From assembly GCF_000526795.1 (NCBI RefSeq), contig NZ_JAGT01000001.1, positions 2,392,001-2,456,000 of the forward strand: DNA of 64,000 nucleotides, written 5' to 3'. Positions 26,575 to 34,508 of this stretch are shown one piece after another. Source of the stretch: Ruminococcus flavefaciens AE3010. GTDB taxonomy: Bacteria; Bacillota; Clostridia; Oscillospirales; Ruminococcaceae. The translations under genes were made by a program, and so were the position numbers. The number at the start of each line of letters is the position of its first letter. The first letter of the stretch is position 1. The notes beneath the pieces were generated by a model. The model was not told where the DNA came from, ran no database searches, and was given only the letters and a program-made list of their open reading frames with translations.

Positions 26575-26679
26575 GGGATTCCAAAGGGACTGTGTTCCTT
26601 TGGTCAGGTCAAGGGTTACTCCCCACAGGGTGGGGAGATGTCGCAATGCGACAGAGGGGACGGACCCGATTAGGGGGAC
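26575..26679 (+). repeat. About 100-bp intergenic element, copy 2
   Basis: Same element as at 12474-12571, here on the plus strand: GGGATTCCAAAGGGAC, TTCCTTTGG, CTCCCCA...TGGGGAGATGTCGC, GCGACAGAGGGGACGG and CCCGATTAGGGGGAC. Short open frames cross it, but they differ between the copies and are not genes. CTTAGAA-type heptamers precede it at 26531-26551. After it the gap holds a CAAAACAGTCC-ggt-GGACTGTTTTG hairpin (26743-26766). Confidence 0.8.
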
Positions 26680-26771
26680 AGCCCTTGCAGGGTTTGGAGC
26701 AGCGCCCCAATACGTCAGGCGCTTCGCAAGGGGTGAATTTCAAAACAGTCCGGTGGACTGTTTTGAAAAAG

Positions 26772-26803
26772 GGGACGCCTTGCAAGTGAAGGCGTCCCCT
26801 AAT
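26772..26803 (-). terminator. Intrinsic terminator of the lipoprotein operon
   Basis: Minus strand: GGGGACGCC-ttcacttgcaa-GGCGTCCCC followed by TTTTTC, 15 bases after the stop at 26818. A near copy of the stem lies at 28983-29012 after pssA. Confidence 0.8.
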
Positions 26804-26817
26804 AAAAATTTGCGATA

Positions 26818-27738
26818 TTATTCTGTTGTTGTGGGTTCTTCCTCGGGATTGAGGATAATATCCTCGTCGGGTATCTCCTCGGGTGCTGCCGAGAAGTCAT
26901 ACTCTGTGAATTTATCCACCTTTTCGAGTGTTATCTTCATACCCTTTTCATCGTCAAGGCAGAGCTTGTCCCCATTGAGCTTCATGGTAAAGCCCTCATA
27001 GTCACGCCACATATAGAGCTGATCCTTTTTGTCGGGCTCCCACTCATAGGAGGAGGTCTCGCCGATTATGGACATTGCGGCGTTGTTGTCCTCGAACACT
27101 TCAAGCTTGAATGCCGCATTTATGGGGTATTCGCCCAGTGTCTCGTCATGTATCTCTCCGTCCATATTGACCTCTACAGCTTCCCATCTGCCCATGAAGC
27201 CGCTGTAATCAGCCTTGTCCAGACCTTCCTCGGTAGGACGCTCTATCACGGTGAACTTGTTGGTCTTCATGAGATAAATGATAGTACCGTCGTCATAATC
27301 GCCGTACCTCATAAGCATCTGTCCCTGCTTTATGGTGCAGTCATAGAAATCGGTAGGACTTGCAAGGTGGAGCACATCATCTCCGTCGATATTGGTTATG
27401 CTCCATGCGAAATCGAAGGTATTCTCCTTGCCGTGGGGATTGAGGGCAACTATCATAGTAGCTGTCTTGTCGTCTTTTACCTCCAGCTTTGCAACTGCGC
27501 TGAGAGGATAGCCTGCGTACTCGGTCTCATATTCCTCGCCCATTACCAGAGCCTTGTAGGACTCCCACTTGCCGAGGAACTGTTTTCCCTCGTTGTCTAT
27601 GGGTTCATTGCTTGTAGTGGTCTCGGTCTCGGAAGAGCTTCCGTCGGACGAGCTCTTGGTATTCTTCTTGTCGGAACAGCCGCAGAAAATTCCTGCAAGC
27701 AGGACGGCTGATAAGCAAAAACAAATTATTTTTTTCAT
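26818..27738 (-). CDS. Lipoprotein with two GKWE-type domains
   Basis: A 306-residue exported lipoprotein: signal MKKIICFCLSAVLLAGIFCGC with lipid-bearing Cys about position 21, a Ser/Thr linker, then two similar domains that begin GKWESYKALVMGEE and GRWEAVEVNMDGE. Each has a run of alternating beta strands ending in KVxKFTxxE. No enzyme motif is visible; the G(K/R)WE start is seen in small beta-barrel or lipocalin-like lipoproteins. It is the last gene of a three-gene unit of relatives (28701 to 26818). Start ATG at 27738 with AAAGGAG; the longer frame has no ribosome site. Confidence 0.78.
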   Translation of the reverse strand: MKKIICFCLSAVLLAGIFCGCSDKKNTKSSSDGSSSETETTTSNEPIDNEGKQFLGKWESYKALVMGEEYETEYAGYPLSAVAKLEVKDDKTATMIVALNPHGKENTFDFAWSITNIDGDDVLHLASPTDFYDCTIKQGQMLMRYGDYDDGTIIYLMKTNKFTVIERPTEEGLDKADYSGFMGRWEAVEVNMDGEIHDETLGEYPINAAFKLEVFEDNNAAMSIIGETSSYEWEPDKKDQLYMWRDYEGFTMKLNGDKLCLDDEKGMKITLEKVDKFTEYDFSAAPEEIPDEDIILNPEEEPTTTE

Positions 27739-27748
27739 AATTACTCCT

Positions 27749-28234
27749 TTATTGTGTGATGCCGAAGTTCTGTATAGCACTTGCAGCACTGTTGAGCAGA
27801 TCTGTGTCTATTTCCGTAAATTCGTCTACCTTGCTGAGGTATATGGCTGAATCATTTTCTTCCACCACCAGCTCGCCGTCGCGGTAAACGAACTCCATAG
27901 TCTGTGTATCCGTTTTTCCCGAGAGGTCTGTGACCTTGAACTGTATCCTGTTTTCCTCGGTCTCTTTCCATCTTATATCAAGGTCGTTATTGGCATTCTG
28001 GATAACAGAATTATCAACAGCTGAGTTCCAGACCACCTTGCCGTCCTCGTTTATTTCAAAGCGGAAGATAGCTCCTACGGGTATACCCATGAAGTTGTCT
28101 ATGGACTCTCCCGAGGCTTCCAGCCTTGTTGCTTCCCATTTTCCGTAATACTTGGGGTCGCGCTTTGCGCCGCAGCCTGCAAGACAGCACATGAGAACTA
28201 TTGCCGACAGAGTGAGAGCTATTATCTTTTTCAT
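27749..28234 (-). CDS. Lipoprotein with one GKWE-type domain
   Basis: A 161-residue lipoprotein (MKKIIALTLSAIVLMCCLAGC lipobox) with one domain beginning GKWEATRLEASGE and ending LSKVDEFTEID, clearly related to both neighbours. It overlaps the upstream gene by 4 bases (ATGA) and is 10 bases from the downstream one, so all three are one operon. Function unknown. Confidence 0.78.
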   Translation of the reverse strand: MKKIIALTLSAIVLMCCLAGCGAKRDPKYYGKWEATRLEASGESIDNFMGIPVGAIFRFEINEDGKVVWNSAVDNSVIQNANNDLDIRWKETEENRIQFKVTDLSGKTDTQTMEFVYRDGELVVEENDSAIYLSKVDEFTEIDTDLLNSAASAIQNFGITQ

Positions 28235-28701
28235 GCTTCGGAGCCCTCCCTTGGAGTGAATTTATTTACCTTTGCAAGGTATATGTCGAGAGTACCCTCT
28301 TCTGTGGCTTTTTTCGTTACAAGGTCGCAGCCGAGGAAGTCATAGTACTCGGTGAACTCTCCCTTTTCCTCATAAAGTATCTTCACGCCGCCGTCGGGAG
28401 TGACCTCCCAGCTGACCTGCTGCTTGTTATCGTCAGCGTCCCAGTAGACGCCGCTCCCGTCGTCAGCCAGCTCATAGCGGTTATAGGTGATATCGGTCTT
28501 GTCCCTCTCCTTGCCGTCAAGGTACTCCCTTGAAGTCTCCCACTTTCCTGTGGTCTGGGTCTTGCGCTCCTTGACAGGGACATTGTTTACAGTTTCAACA
28601 GACGCCTTTATCCCGCTTTTTGAAGCAGGACGGCTCCCGCACGAAGCTCCGCAGACAGCAAGCACTGCCGCAGCGCATATGCAGAAAAGCTGCTTTTTCA
28701 T
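28231..28701 (-). CDS. Lipoprotein with one GKWE-type domain
   Basis: First gene of the lipoprotein trio: 156 residues, signal peptide with a GASC lipobox, then a domain starting GKWETSREYLDGKE and ending LAKVNKFTPRE. The shared start, the central W or DxxW strand and the K-V-(N/D)-(K/E)-F-T end show that the three genes arose by duplication. GGATAGGATAT precedes the ATG. Its own promoter lies 38 bases upstream. Function unknown. Confidence 0.78.
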   Translation of the reverse strand: MKKQLFCICAAAVLAVCGASCGSRPASKSGIKASVETVNNVPVKERKTQTTGKWETSREYLDGKERDKTDITYNRYELADDGSGVYWDADDNKQQVSWEVTPDGGVKILYEEKGEFTEYYDFLGCDLVTKKATEEGTLDIYLAKVNKFTPREGSEA

Positions 28702-28738
28702 ATATCCTATCCTTTCACGTAATATCTTGATAATTTGT

Positions 28739-28767
28739 ATTATACATTAATTTTTATCCGTTGTAAA
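28739..28767 (-). promoter_or_regulatory. Promoter of the lipoprotein trio
   Basis: Minus strand: TTTACA (28762-28767), 17-base spacer, TATAAT (28739-28744). Confidence 0.75.
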
Positions 28768-28783
28768 GTCTTTTTTTGCTAAA

Positions 28784-29012
28784 AGGCAGCGTGACGCTGC
28801 ACCCTTGCCACGCTGTCGCTCGTAAACTCGCTCACTCTATACATTAACGATACTCTGCTTTCGCTTACAGCACATTTTGAATGAAATTGACAAATCTCTA
28901 TGCACTGATCACTAATAACTAATCACTCGCGTTCCCTCTGCCGTTTGTTTCACGCGCTTACAGCAAATAATGAAAGCGACAGAGGGGACGCCCTCATCTG
29001 CAAGGCGTCCCC
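28784..29012. repeat. Intergenic repeat cluster
   Basis: The 329-base gap between pssA and the lipoprotein trio has no gene. It holds a GGCAGCGT-GACGCTGC hairpin (28785-28800), a copy of a 32-bp element (28842-28873, matched at 61629-61660), CACTAAT-type heptamers (28902-28929), a long imperfect inverted repeat (GCGTTCCCTCTG near 28929 with CAGAGGGGACGC near 28980), and a perfect hairpin AGGGGACGCC / GGCGTCCCCT (28983-29012) just after pssA. Confidence 0.7.
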
Positions 29013-29030
29013 TGATAAAACTGAAGCTTA

Positions 29031-29675
29031 TTATTTGGTTTTGGTCTTATAGAGCATCCATATGAGCTCCACAACGCCGATCCCGATGAAGCACAGCATG
29101 GTCTTCATGCTCGGCTTTTTCACCTTGAATCGGGTGATGAAAGCGATAGCGATGAGCAGCAGTGCTCCGCCGTAGACCTCCGGGAACCAGTCTCCGCCGA
29201 TGTCCTTGTGGAAGCTGTACAGCAGCGGTATTATCAGCGCAACGCTGGTAACGGGCAGACCCTCATAGACCTTTCGGTTCTCGGCAGTCTTTTTCTGACG
29301 CTCCTCCTCGGCTACATTGAAGTAGGCAAGTCTTATGACAGCGCACAGCGGGAAAAGTACAAGGATAGGCAGATCACACCAGTCCTTCATGCCCACTGAA
29401 TAGCCTATTACTGCGGGAAGAACTCCGAAGCAGACAGCGTCGCAGAGAGAGTCTATCTGTATGCCGAATTTTTTCTCGCTCTCGGTACGGTCTTTTTTTG
29501 TACGGGCAACCTTACCGTCAAACATATCACACAGACCCGACACCATAAGGCATATTATGGCATATTCGGGGTGAGGTCTCGTGCCGCCGTAGCCGACTGC
29601 GAAAAGCATGCCGATAACGGAAGAAACGAGGCTCATATATGTAAGAATAACCGTATAGTTATAATATCCAATCAT
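29031..29675 (-). CDS. pssA: CDP-diacylglycerol--serine O-phosphatidyltransferase
   Basis: A CDP-alcohol phosphatidyltransferase (214 aa, about six membrane helices) that makes phosphatidylserine from CDP-diacylglycerol and serine. The family motif D-G-x2-A-R...G-x3-D-x3-D is present as CDMFDGKVARTKKDRTESEKK followed by FGIQIDSLCDAVCFG. The extra residues between AR and G and the VCFGVLPA continuation fit the serine branch better than PgsA. It is a single gene with its own promoter. Confidence 0.88.
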   Translation of the reverse strand: MIGYYNYTVILTYMSLVSSVIGMLFAVGYGGTRPHPEYAIICLMVSGLCDMFDGKVARTKKDRTESEKKFGIQIDSLCDAVCFGVLPAVIGYSVGMKDWCDLPILVLFPLCAVIRLAYFNVAEEERQKKTAENRKVYEGLPVTSVALIIPLLYSFHKDIGGDWFPEVYGGALLLIAIAFITRFKVKKPSMKTMLCFIGIGVVELIWMLYKTKTK

Positions 29676-29709
29676 TTATCAAAACCTCAGACAGCTTAAT
29701 TACCTGATT

Positions 29710-29738
29710 ATTATATCACAAAAAACGTTGTTTTTCAA
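29710..29738 (-). promoter_or_regulatory. Promoter of pssA
   Basis: Minus strand: TTGAAA (29733-29738), 17-base spacer, TATAAT (29710-29715). Confidence 0.8.
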
Positions 29739-29872
29739 GTGTTTTCTTATGGAAAGATTTTTTTGTGTATTCCCCGACTTTTGGCGGAGAATAGGCTGTT
29801 TCTGCAAGTATCGCCTCTCAGGCGGCGTATGTAAAATATGGATTTTTTGTTAATTTTTTCGCAGATATGCGG

Positions 29873-32083
29873 TCATTTGGTCTTTTTCGGTCTGCCGCGC
29901 TTTGCGGGAGCCTTTTCAGGCTTTTCGGGAGCTGTCTTTGCAGGCTTTCTTCCTGCGGTCTTTCTGGCGGGAGCTTTCTTCGCGGGAGCCTTCTTTTCGG
30001 CGCTCTTTTCGCGGTTCCTGCGGAGCTGCTCCTTGCGTGAGCTCTTGTCCTCAAGGCGCTTGTAAGCCTCTGCGTAGAAGTATTCCTGCGAATTGAAAGG
30101 AACGTCGGAATTTCTGCGCTCGCGGATATATTTTCCGTCGCTGAGCATTATCCTTGCCTTTGTGTTGTCCCGCATAAATATGCTGAACATCTCGCGGATA
30201 CGCTTTCTCAGGCGCTCGTCCTCAATGGGAGCAGCCACCTCTACGCGGCGGATAGTATTTCTGCTCATATAGTCGGCTGAGCCGATATAGATCTTCTGGT
30301 CGGGACCGTCCGCACCGAAAATGAAGATACGGCTGTGTTCAAGGAAGCGTCCCACTATACTGCGGACGGTTATATTCTCGGTATAGCCCTGAACTCCTGC
30401 AATAAGGCAGCACAGTCCGCGGACTATGAGTTCCACCTTGACGCCTGCCTGCGAAGCTTCAATAAGCTTTGTGATAATGGCGAAGTCGTTGAGAGAGTTT
30501 ATCTTTGCAGCTATATAGCCATTTCCGCCGTTCTTGGCGATAGCTATCTGCTGATCCATCATGTCCAGCACCTGTGGCCTCAGTGCAAGAGGAGACACAA
30601 GGAGCTTTTTGGTGTTTTCCACGAAGGTGCCGTTCTGCAGAGCATCGAATACAGCCTCTGCGTCGGCAGCAATGTCCCTGTCGGCAGTGAGCAGCATCAT
30701 ATCAGTGTAAAGAGCAGCAGTCTTTTCGTTATAGTTGCCCGTGCCTATCTGCGTCACGTAGTCGAAGCTGCCGCCCTGCGCCTTGCGTGTGATGAGCAGG
30801 AGCTTTGAGTGAGCCTTGAACTCCTTGGGACCGTAAATGACATTTACGCCTGCCTCCTGCAGATGCTTTGACCATTCTATATTGTTTTCCTCGTCAAATC
30901 GGGCGCGGAGCTCTATCATGACAAGGACGTCCTTGCCGTTTTCGGCAGCGGTGCACAGTGCGTCTATGACCTTGCTGTTTCGTGCAAGACGGTAGAGTGT
31001 TATCTTTATGGAAGTAACCTTGGGGTCGTTGGCAGACTCCTGCAGGAGTCTGATAAACGACTGGTTCATGGACTCAAAGGGGAAGCTCAGCAGTATATCC
31101 TTTGATTTTACCTGCGAGAACACAGTCCTTGTATCCGACAGAGCCGCAGGCTTCCGCGGTGTGCGAAGTATATAGTGGAGCTTGGGATCCTCGTCGTTTT
31201 CCTGCAATGTGAACAGGAAAGACAGGTCGAGGGGTATCCTCGATGTGAACACGCGGACGTTTTTCAGCTTCAGCTTCTTGCAGAGGTAGTCCAGTGCATC
31301 GCGGCTGAAAACGTCTGACATCTCAAGGCGCATAGGCTCCAGCTTCTTGCGCTTGTCGACCAGCTCCTCCATGCGTCTGCGGAACTCGGGACCTGTTCCC
31401 GAAGCGGTGATAGCGGCGCTTCTGGTGACTCTTATGAGAGCACGGTCAATGACCTTATAGTTCTTGAACATCTGGTGAGCGAAGTGGAGAATGACCTCCT
31501 CAGCAAGGATAAAGCGCTTGCCGTCGTTGCCCAGACTTATCATACGCTCGGAGCGGTTGATAGTGGCAGGTATCAGACCTATGGATATGCCCTTTTTCGA
31601 GCCCAGCTGCACTACGGCGTATATCTCCTTGTTCTGTAAAAAGGGGAAAGGCAGGGCGTCATTGATGACTATGCCCGAGATAAAGGGCATAAGCTCACGC
31701 TTGAAGTACAGCTCCAGCTGAGCCAGCTCCTCCTTTGACATTTTATCAAAGGAAGCGTGCTCATAGCCGAATTCCGCCAGCTCGCTCATGGTGGTGAGAA
31801 AAGCTCCCTCTACAGAGGGCTGTAATCTGCGGACTGCTGTGAATATGGCGTCAAGCTGCTGTGCGGGAGTCATACCCGAGAATTTGTCGGGCTTTGCCTT
31901 TTTGTCCTTTGCCTTTTCTGTCAAAGAGCCCACTCTGACCATGAAAAATTCGTCAAGGTTGCTCTGATATATAGCTGAGAAAGATATCCTTTCAAGGAGA
32001 GGCGTGTCGGGATCGACAGCCTCTTCAAGGACTCTTTTATTGAATTTGAGCCAAGAAAGCTCTCTGTTTTCCATGTATTCCAT
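29873..32083 (-). CDS. ppk: Polyphosphate kinase 1 with basic histone-like tail
   Basis: Makes inorganic polyphosphate from ATP. The N-domain starts YMENRELSWLKFNKRVLEEA, the head domain follows, and the two phospholipase-D-like C domains hold the autophosphorylated His in FKAHSKLLLITRK and the second His in LEHSRIFIFG. The unusual part is the last 55 or so residues: a Lys/Ala/Pro-rich tail (KKAPAKKAPARKTAGRKP...) ending KRGRPKKTK, which looks like a histone-H1 or AT-hook tail. Ordinary PPK1 stops before this. I use the ATG at 32083 after CAGGAGAAC. Single gene. Confidence 0.93.
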   Translation of the reverse strand: MEYMENRELSWLKFNKRVLEEAVDPDTPLLERISFSAIYQSNLDEFFMVRVGSLTEKAKDKKAKPDKFSGMTPAQQLDAIFTAVRRLQPSVEGAFLTTMSELAEFGYEHASFDKMSKEELAQLELYFKRELMPFISGIVINDALPFPFLQNKEIYAVVQLGSKKGISIGLIPATINRSERMISLGNDGKRFILAEEVILHFAHQMFKNYKVIDRALIRVTRSAAITASGTGPEFRRRMEELVDKRKKLEPMRLEMSDVFSRDALDYLCKKLKLKNVRVFTSRIPLDLSFLFTLQENDEDPKLHYILRTPRKPAALSDTRTVFSQVKSKDILLSFPFESMNQSFIRLLQESANDPKVTSIKITLYRLARNSKVIDALCTAAENGKDVLVMIELRARFDEENNIEWSKHLQEAGVNVIYGPKEFKAHSKLLLITRKAQGGSFDYVTQIGTGNYNEKTAALYTDMMLLTADRDIAADAEAVFDALQNGTFVENTKKLLVSPLALRPQVLDMMDQQIAIAKNGGNGYIAAKINSLNDFAIITKLIEASQAGVKVELIVRGLCCLIAGVQGYTENITVRSIVGRFLEHSRIFIFGADGPDQKIYIGSADYMSRNTIRRVEVAAPIEDERLRKRIREMFSIFMRDNTKARIMLSDGKYIRERRNSDVPFNSQEYFYAEAYKRLEDKSSRKEQLRRNREKSAEKKAPAKKAPARKTAGRKPAKTAPEKPEKAPAKRGRPKKTK

Positions 32084-32130
32084 ATTGTTCTCCTGTTTTT
32101 TTGTTTTTTGCATGGCACGAATTATGTGTC

Positions 32131-32165
32131 CTCTAAGCTAATAGCTAATGGCTAATGGCTCAATA
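32131..32165. repeat. Five-unit CTAATGG heptamer array
   Basis: CTCTAAG, CTAATAG, CTAATGG, CTAATGG, CTCAATA: exactly 35 bp, running into the stop codon of the next gene (32160). Confidence 0.75.
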
Positions 32166-33080
32166 CTTGAATTGTCCGTGTCCTATGAATTCACATATGA
32201 GGGAATCGGGAGTGATATCCGCCTTGTCAATGGGCGTGAGCTGCTCCAGTACGTTTATGCACTCCTTTATCTCGGGAACGTCGGAAAGCTCCTCCAGCTG
32301 TGTGAGCAGGTCGTTGCGGTACGCCGACAGCTCATAGGACATAAAGGTGTCCACGTCGTAGTCCGAGCGGTACTTGTAGGGCATTATATACTTGTTCTCG
32401 CCCGCTTCAACGCTGTGGAACATATTCATGGTCTCGCGGAGAGAACGCTTGCGGAAGTTCCTGTCCCGTATCATTCGGCGCATGAGCCTTACCCTTGACG
32501 GGTGGAGAAGTATGCCCTCTCCCGATATTCTGGTGCGGACACTGACGTATATCTTGCTTATCATGCTGTCGGGAACGGTGATGACAGCGGGATTGAGAGC
32601 GTGGATACCCTCAAAGATGACTATCTCGCCCTCGTTGCGCTTGAATTTCCTGCCCGAGCCTGTACGGGTAGAGGTCTTGAAATCGTATTTGGGAAGCTCT
32701 ATCTCGCGGCAGGCGCTGATAGCCTCTATCTGCTGGTTCAGGAGCTGGTTGTCAACGCGGAGAGGAGACTCCAAGTCCATTTTGCCCTCTGCCGCCAGAG
32801 CCTTTTCGGCTTCCGTCAGCGGACAGAACCAGTTGTCCATGGAAAGGGTATGGGTCTCGTGTCCCATATCGTCAAGGAGCTTTTCTATCATCATAGCCGT
32901 TGTGGTCTTGCCAGAGCCCGAGGGTCCTGACAGGAGTATTACAGGCTTTTCGTTGTGGTTTTCCGCTATATCGTTGGCTATCTGCGTCAGCTTGTACATA
33001 TAGTCCTCATTGACTGCCCTTACGAATTCCTTTGGGTCTTTTTCTATTCCCTGATTTATTCTTGCTATCTCAATATTCAT
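32160..33080 (-). CDS. Uridine kinase/phosphoribulokinase family protein
   Basis: A 306-residue P-loop kinase. Walker A LLSGPSGSGKTTTA, the DNWFCPLTEAEK segment, the FEGIHALNP strand and the R-rich lid (RLMRRMIRDRNFRKRS) match uridine kinase-like enzymes that phosphorylate a nucleoside or sugar. In many Firmicutes such a domain is fused behind a TGS-like domain in a protein of about 550 residues; this one lacks that part. The substrate is therefore uncertain. Start ATG at 33080 after AGGGAGA. Confidence 0.83.
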   Translation of the reverse strand: MNIEIARINQGIEKDPKEFVRAVNEDYMYKLTQIANDIAENHNEKPVILLSGPSGSGKTTTAMMIEKLLDDMGHETHTLSMDNWFCPLTEAEKALAAEGKMDLESPLRVDNQLLNQQIEAISACREIELPKYDFKTSTRTGSGRKFKRNEGEIVIFEGIHALNPAVITVPDSMISKIYVSVRTRISGEGILLHPSRVRLMRRMIRDRNFRKRSLRETMNMFHSVEAGENKYIMPYKYRSDYDVDTFMSYELSAYRNDLLTQLEELSDVPEIKECINVLEQLTPIDKADITPDSLICEFIGHGQFKY

Positions 33081-33295
33081 GTATATCTCCCTTATGCACG
33101 GTATATGAAGCATTGTAAATGTTTTTATGCCTCATTGTAAACCATTCTATAATATGTAATAACAGTATATCACATTTTTTCGCATATTTCAACCCGTAAT
33201 TTTGTAGTTTTTAACGTTGTTTTCAACAGACTGTTTAATCGCGTGCGGAAAACTGCGGATAATCCAACATTTCAAATTTTCCCTCTTGACAAATA

Positions 33296-33324
33296 GTAAA
33301 ATTTGTGCTAAGATAATTGTACAA
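33296..33324 (+). promoter_or_regulatory. Promoter of the T-box leader
   Basis: TTGACA (33296-33301), 17-base spacer, TAAGAT (33319-33324). Confidence 0.75.
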
Positions 33325-33334
33325 TATTACGAAA

Positions 33335-33560
33335 AACGTTGATGAGGAAGGCTTTTTCCATGCCGTTTCAGAGAGCAGCCGCAGGGTGCGAGGCTGCACG
33401 GTGGGGAATATTCAGCACACCGCCTCTGAGTGCGCCCAATAAGCGTCGGGAGCTCCCGTTACAGAGCACTTGAGATACGGAGAAAGCTCCGTGTGAATCA
33501 GGGTGGAACCACGGTCATCATCGTCCCTTGTGCCTATTTACAGGCGTAAGGGGCTTTTTT
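33335..33560 (+). ncRNA. T-box leader RNA (probably threonine)
   Basis: An RNA that binds uncharged tRNA and lets transcription pass. The T-box sequence AGGGTGGAACCACG (33500-33513) is followed by a terminator (CCCTTGTGCCT / AGGCGTAAGGGG, T6; 33524-33560). Stem I has GATGAGGAA, the AGAGAG bulge and a loop before it. The ACC at 33419-33421, opposite the GAGG/CCTC closing pair, is a candidate threonine specifier. The first gene after it is the small unknown gene at 33591, then the RAYT relic, then thrS. Confidence 0.88.
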
Positions 33561-33590
33561 GTTATTTTTTCTTCGGGGAGGTGAGAGCGT

Positions 33591-33971
33591 TTGAGCAATA
33601 TCAGCTACAATAAGCAGGAGGAAGCCTTCGAGCTGCCCTATAAGCTCTGGGGCGAGACCATGACAGTCCGCTTCTACGTTGACGACGAGAAGCAGATCAT
33701 GGATAACCTCTCCTCTATAGCCAAAAAGCTGGCAAAGCTGGACGGCAGCCGCCGACAGCTGGCTGAGATAATAATAGACGAGGGCTACTATGAGGGCGCC
33801 GATCCCGATGCACTGGCTAAGCTGCTGGAGCTCCGCAACGTCCATATAGACCTTGACGACGGAGACATTATCGTGTGCTTCGATACGGGCACCCATGACG
33901 GCTATATGCAGGGCTTCGTGTATGTGGAGCTCTTCGCGGATATGTTCGAGGTAACAGGCTGGGCGGATTAA
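33591..33971 (+). CDS. Unknown acidic protein behind the T-box
   Basis: A 126-residue acidic protein that I do not recognise. It has a beta-rich start (AFELPYKLWGETMTVRFYVDD), a helical middle and a beta hairpin (VHIDLDDGDIIVCFDTGTHDGYM). The start is TTG with GGGGAGGTGA 7 bases before it. Its stop overlaps the ATG of the RAYT relic (TAATG). It sits 30 bases after the T-box terminator and is thus the first gene under T-box control, which is odd for an unknown protein. Confidence 0.7.
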   Translation: MSNISYNKQEEAFELPYKLWGETMTVRFYVDDEKQIMDNLSSIAKKLAKLDGSRRQLAEIIIDEGYYEGADPDALAKLLELRNVHIDLDDGDIIVCFDTGTHDGYMQGFVYVELFADMFEVTGWAD

Positions 33972-34483
33972 TGGATACGCCCGTTCGTAAGGATATATGC
34001 CTCGATGATTACGATTATTCCCGTAACGGCGCGTATTTCGTGACAATATGCACATGTGACAAGAAATTTTTATTTTGGAATAATTACGTTATTCGCCGTG
34101 TAGGTGCCGCCTTTGGCGGTCCGCATGAGAAAATAACACTAACGTAATACGGAAAAATCGTAAAAGATGAATTAAAGAAAATTCCTTCGATCTATCCCGA
34201 TATTGTGTTTATTCCAAAATTCGTTATTATGCCAAACCACATACATTTAATTATTGTATTGAATTCGTTTTCAGAGGGCGGACCGCCAAATGCGGCCCCT
34301 ACAATCGGAAGAATCATCAATAAATTCAAAGGGGCGGTATCCAAATAATCAGGTTTTAAGGTTTGGCAAAAATCGTTTTACGACCGCGTATTGCGCAATG
34401 ATCTTGAATATCGCGGCGCATGGCAATACATCGAAAACAATCCCGCAAACTGGGAAAGCGATGAATTATTCAGTAAAGAATAA
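33971..34483 (+). pseudogene. REP-associated tyrosine transposase (RAYT, Y1/IS200-like), two internal stops
   Basis: The 171-codon frame reads like a RAYT transposase: DYSRNGAYFVTICT start, YGKIVKDELKKIPSIYP, the HUH metal motif in MPNHIHLIIV, TIGRIINKFKGAVSK, WQKSFYDRVLRND (catalytic Tyr region) and YIENNPANWE. Two TAA codons interrupt it in frame at 34145 and 34346 (codons 59 and 126); both sit where relatives have a residue, and no frameshift is present. Two GTAG palindromes of the type found in the gaps lie inside the frame (34100-34125 and, reversed, 34277-34303). It stands alone, with no IS ends seen. Confidence 0.88.
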
Positions 34484-34508
34484 AATTATTATATAAGGAG
34501 AGATCATC

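Noticed and set aside
26592..27001. Short plus-strand frames over the element at 26575
   Set aside because: They differ from those at the other copy, cross hairpins and run antisense into a lipoprotein gene.
33971..34483. Stop-codon recoding to make a full RAYT protein
   Set aside because: All other genes in the window use TAA as a normal stop, so two nonsense mutations are simpler.
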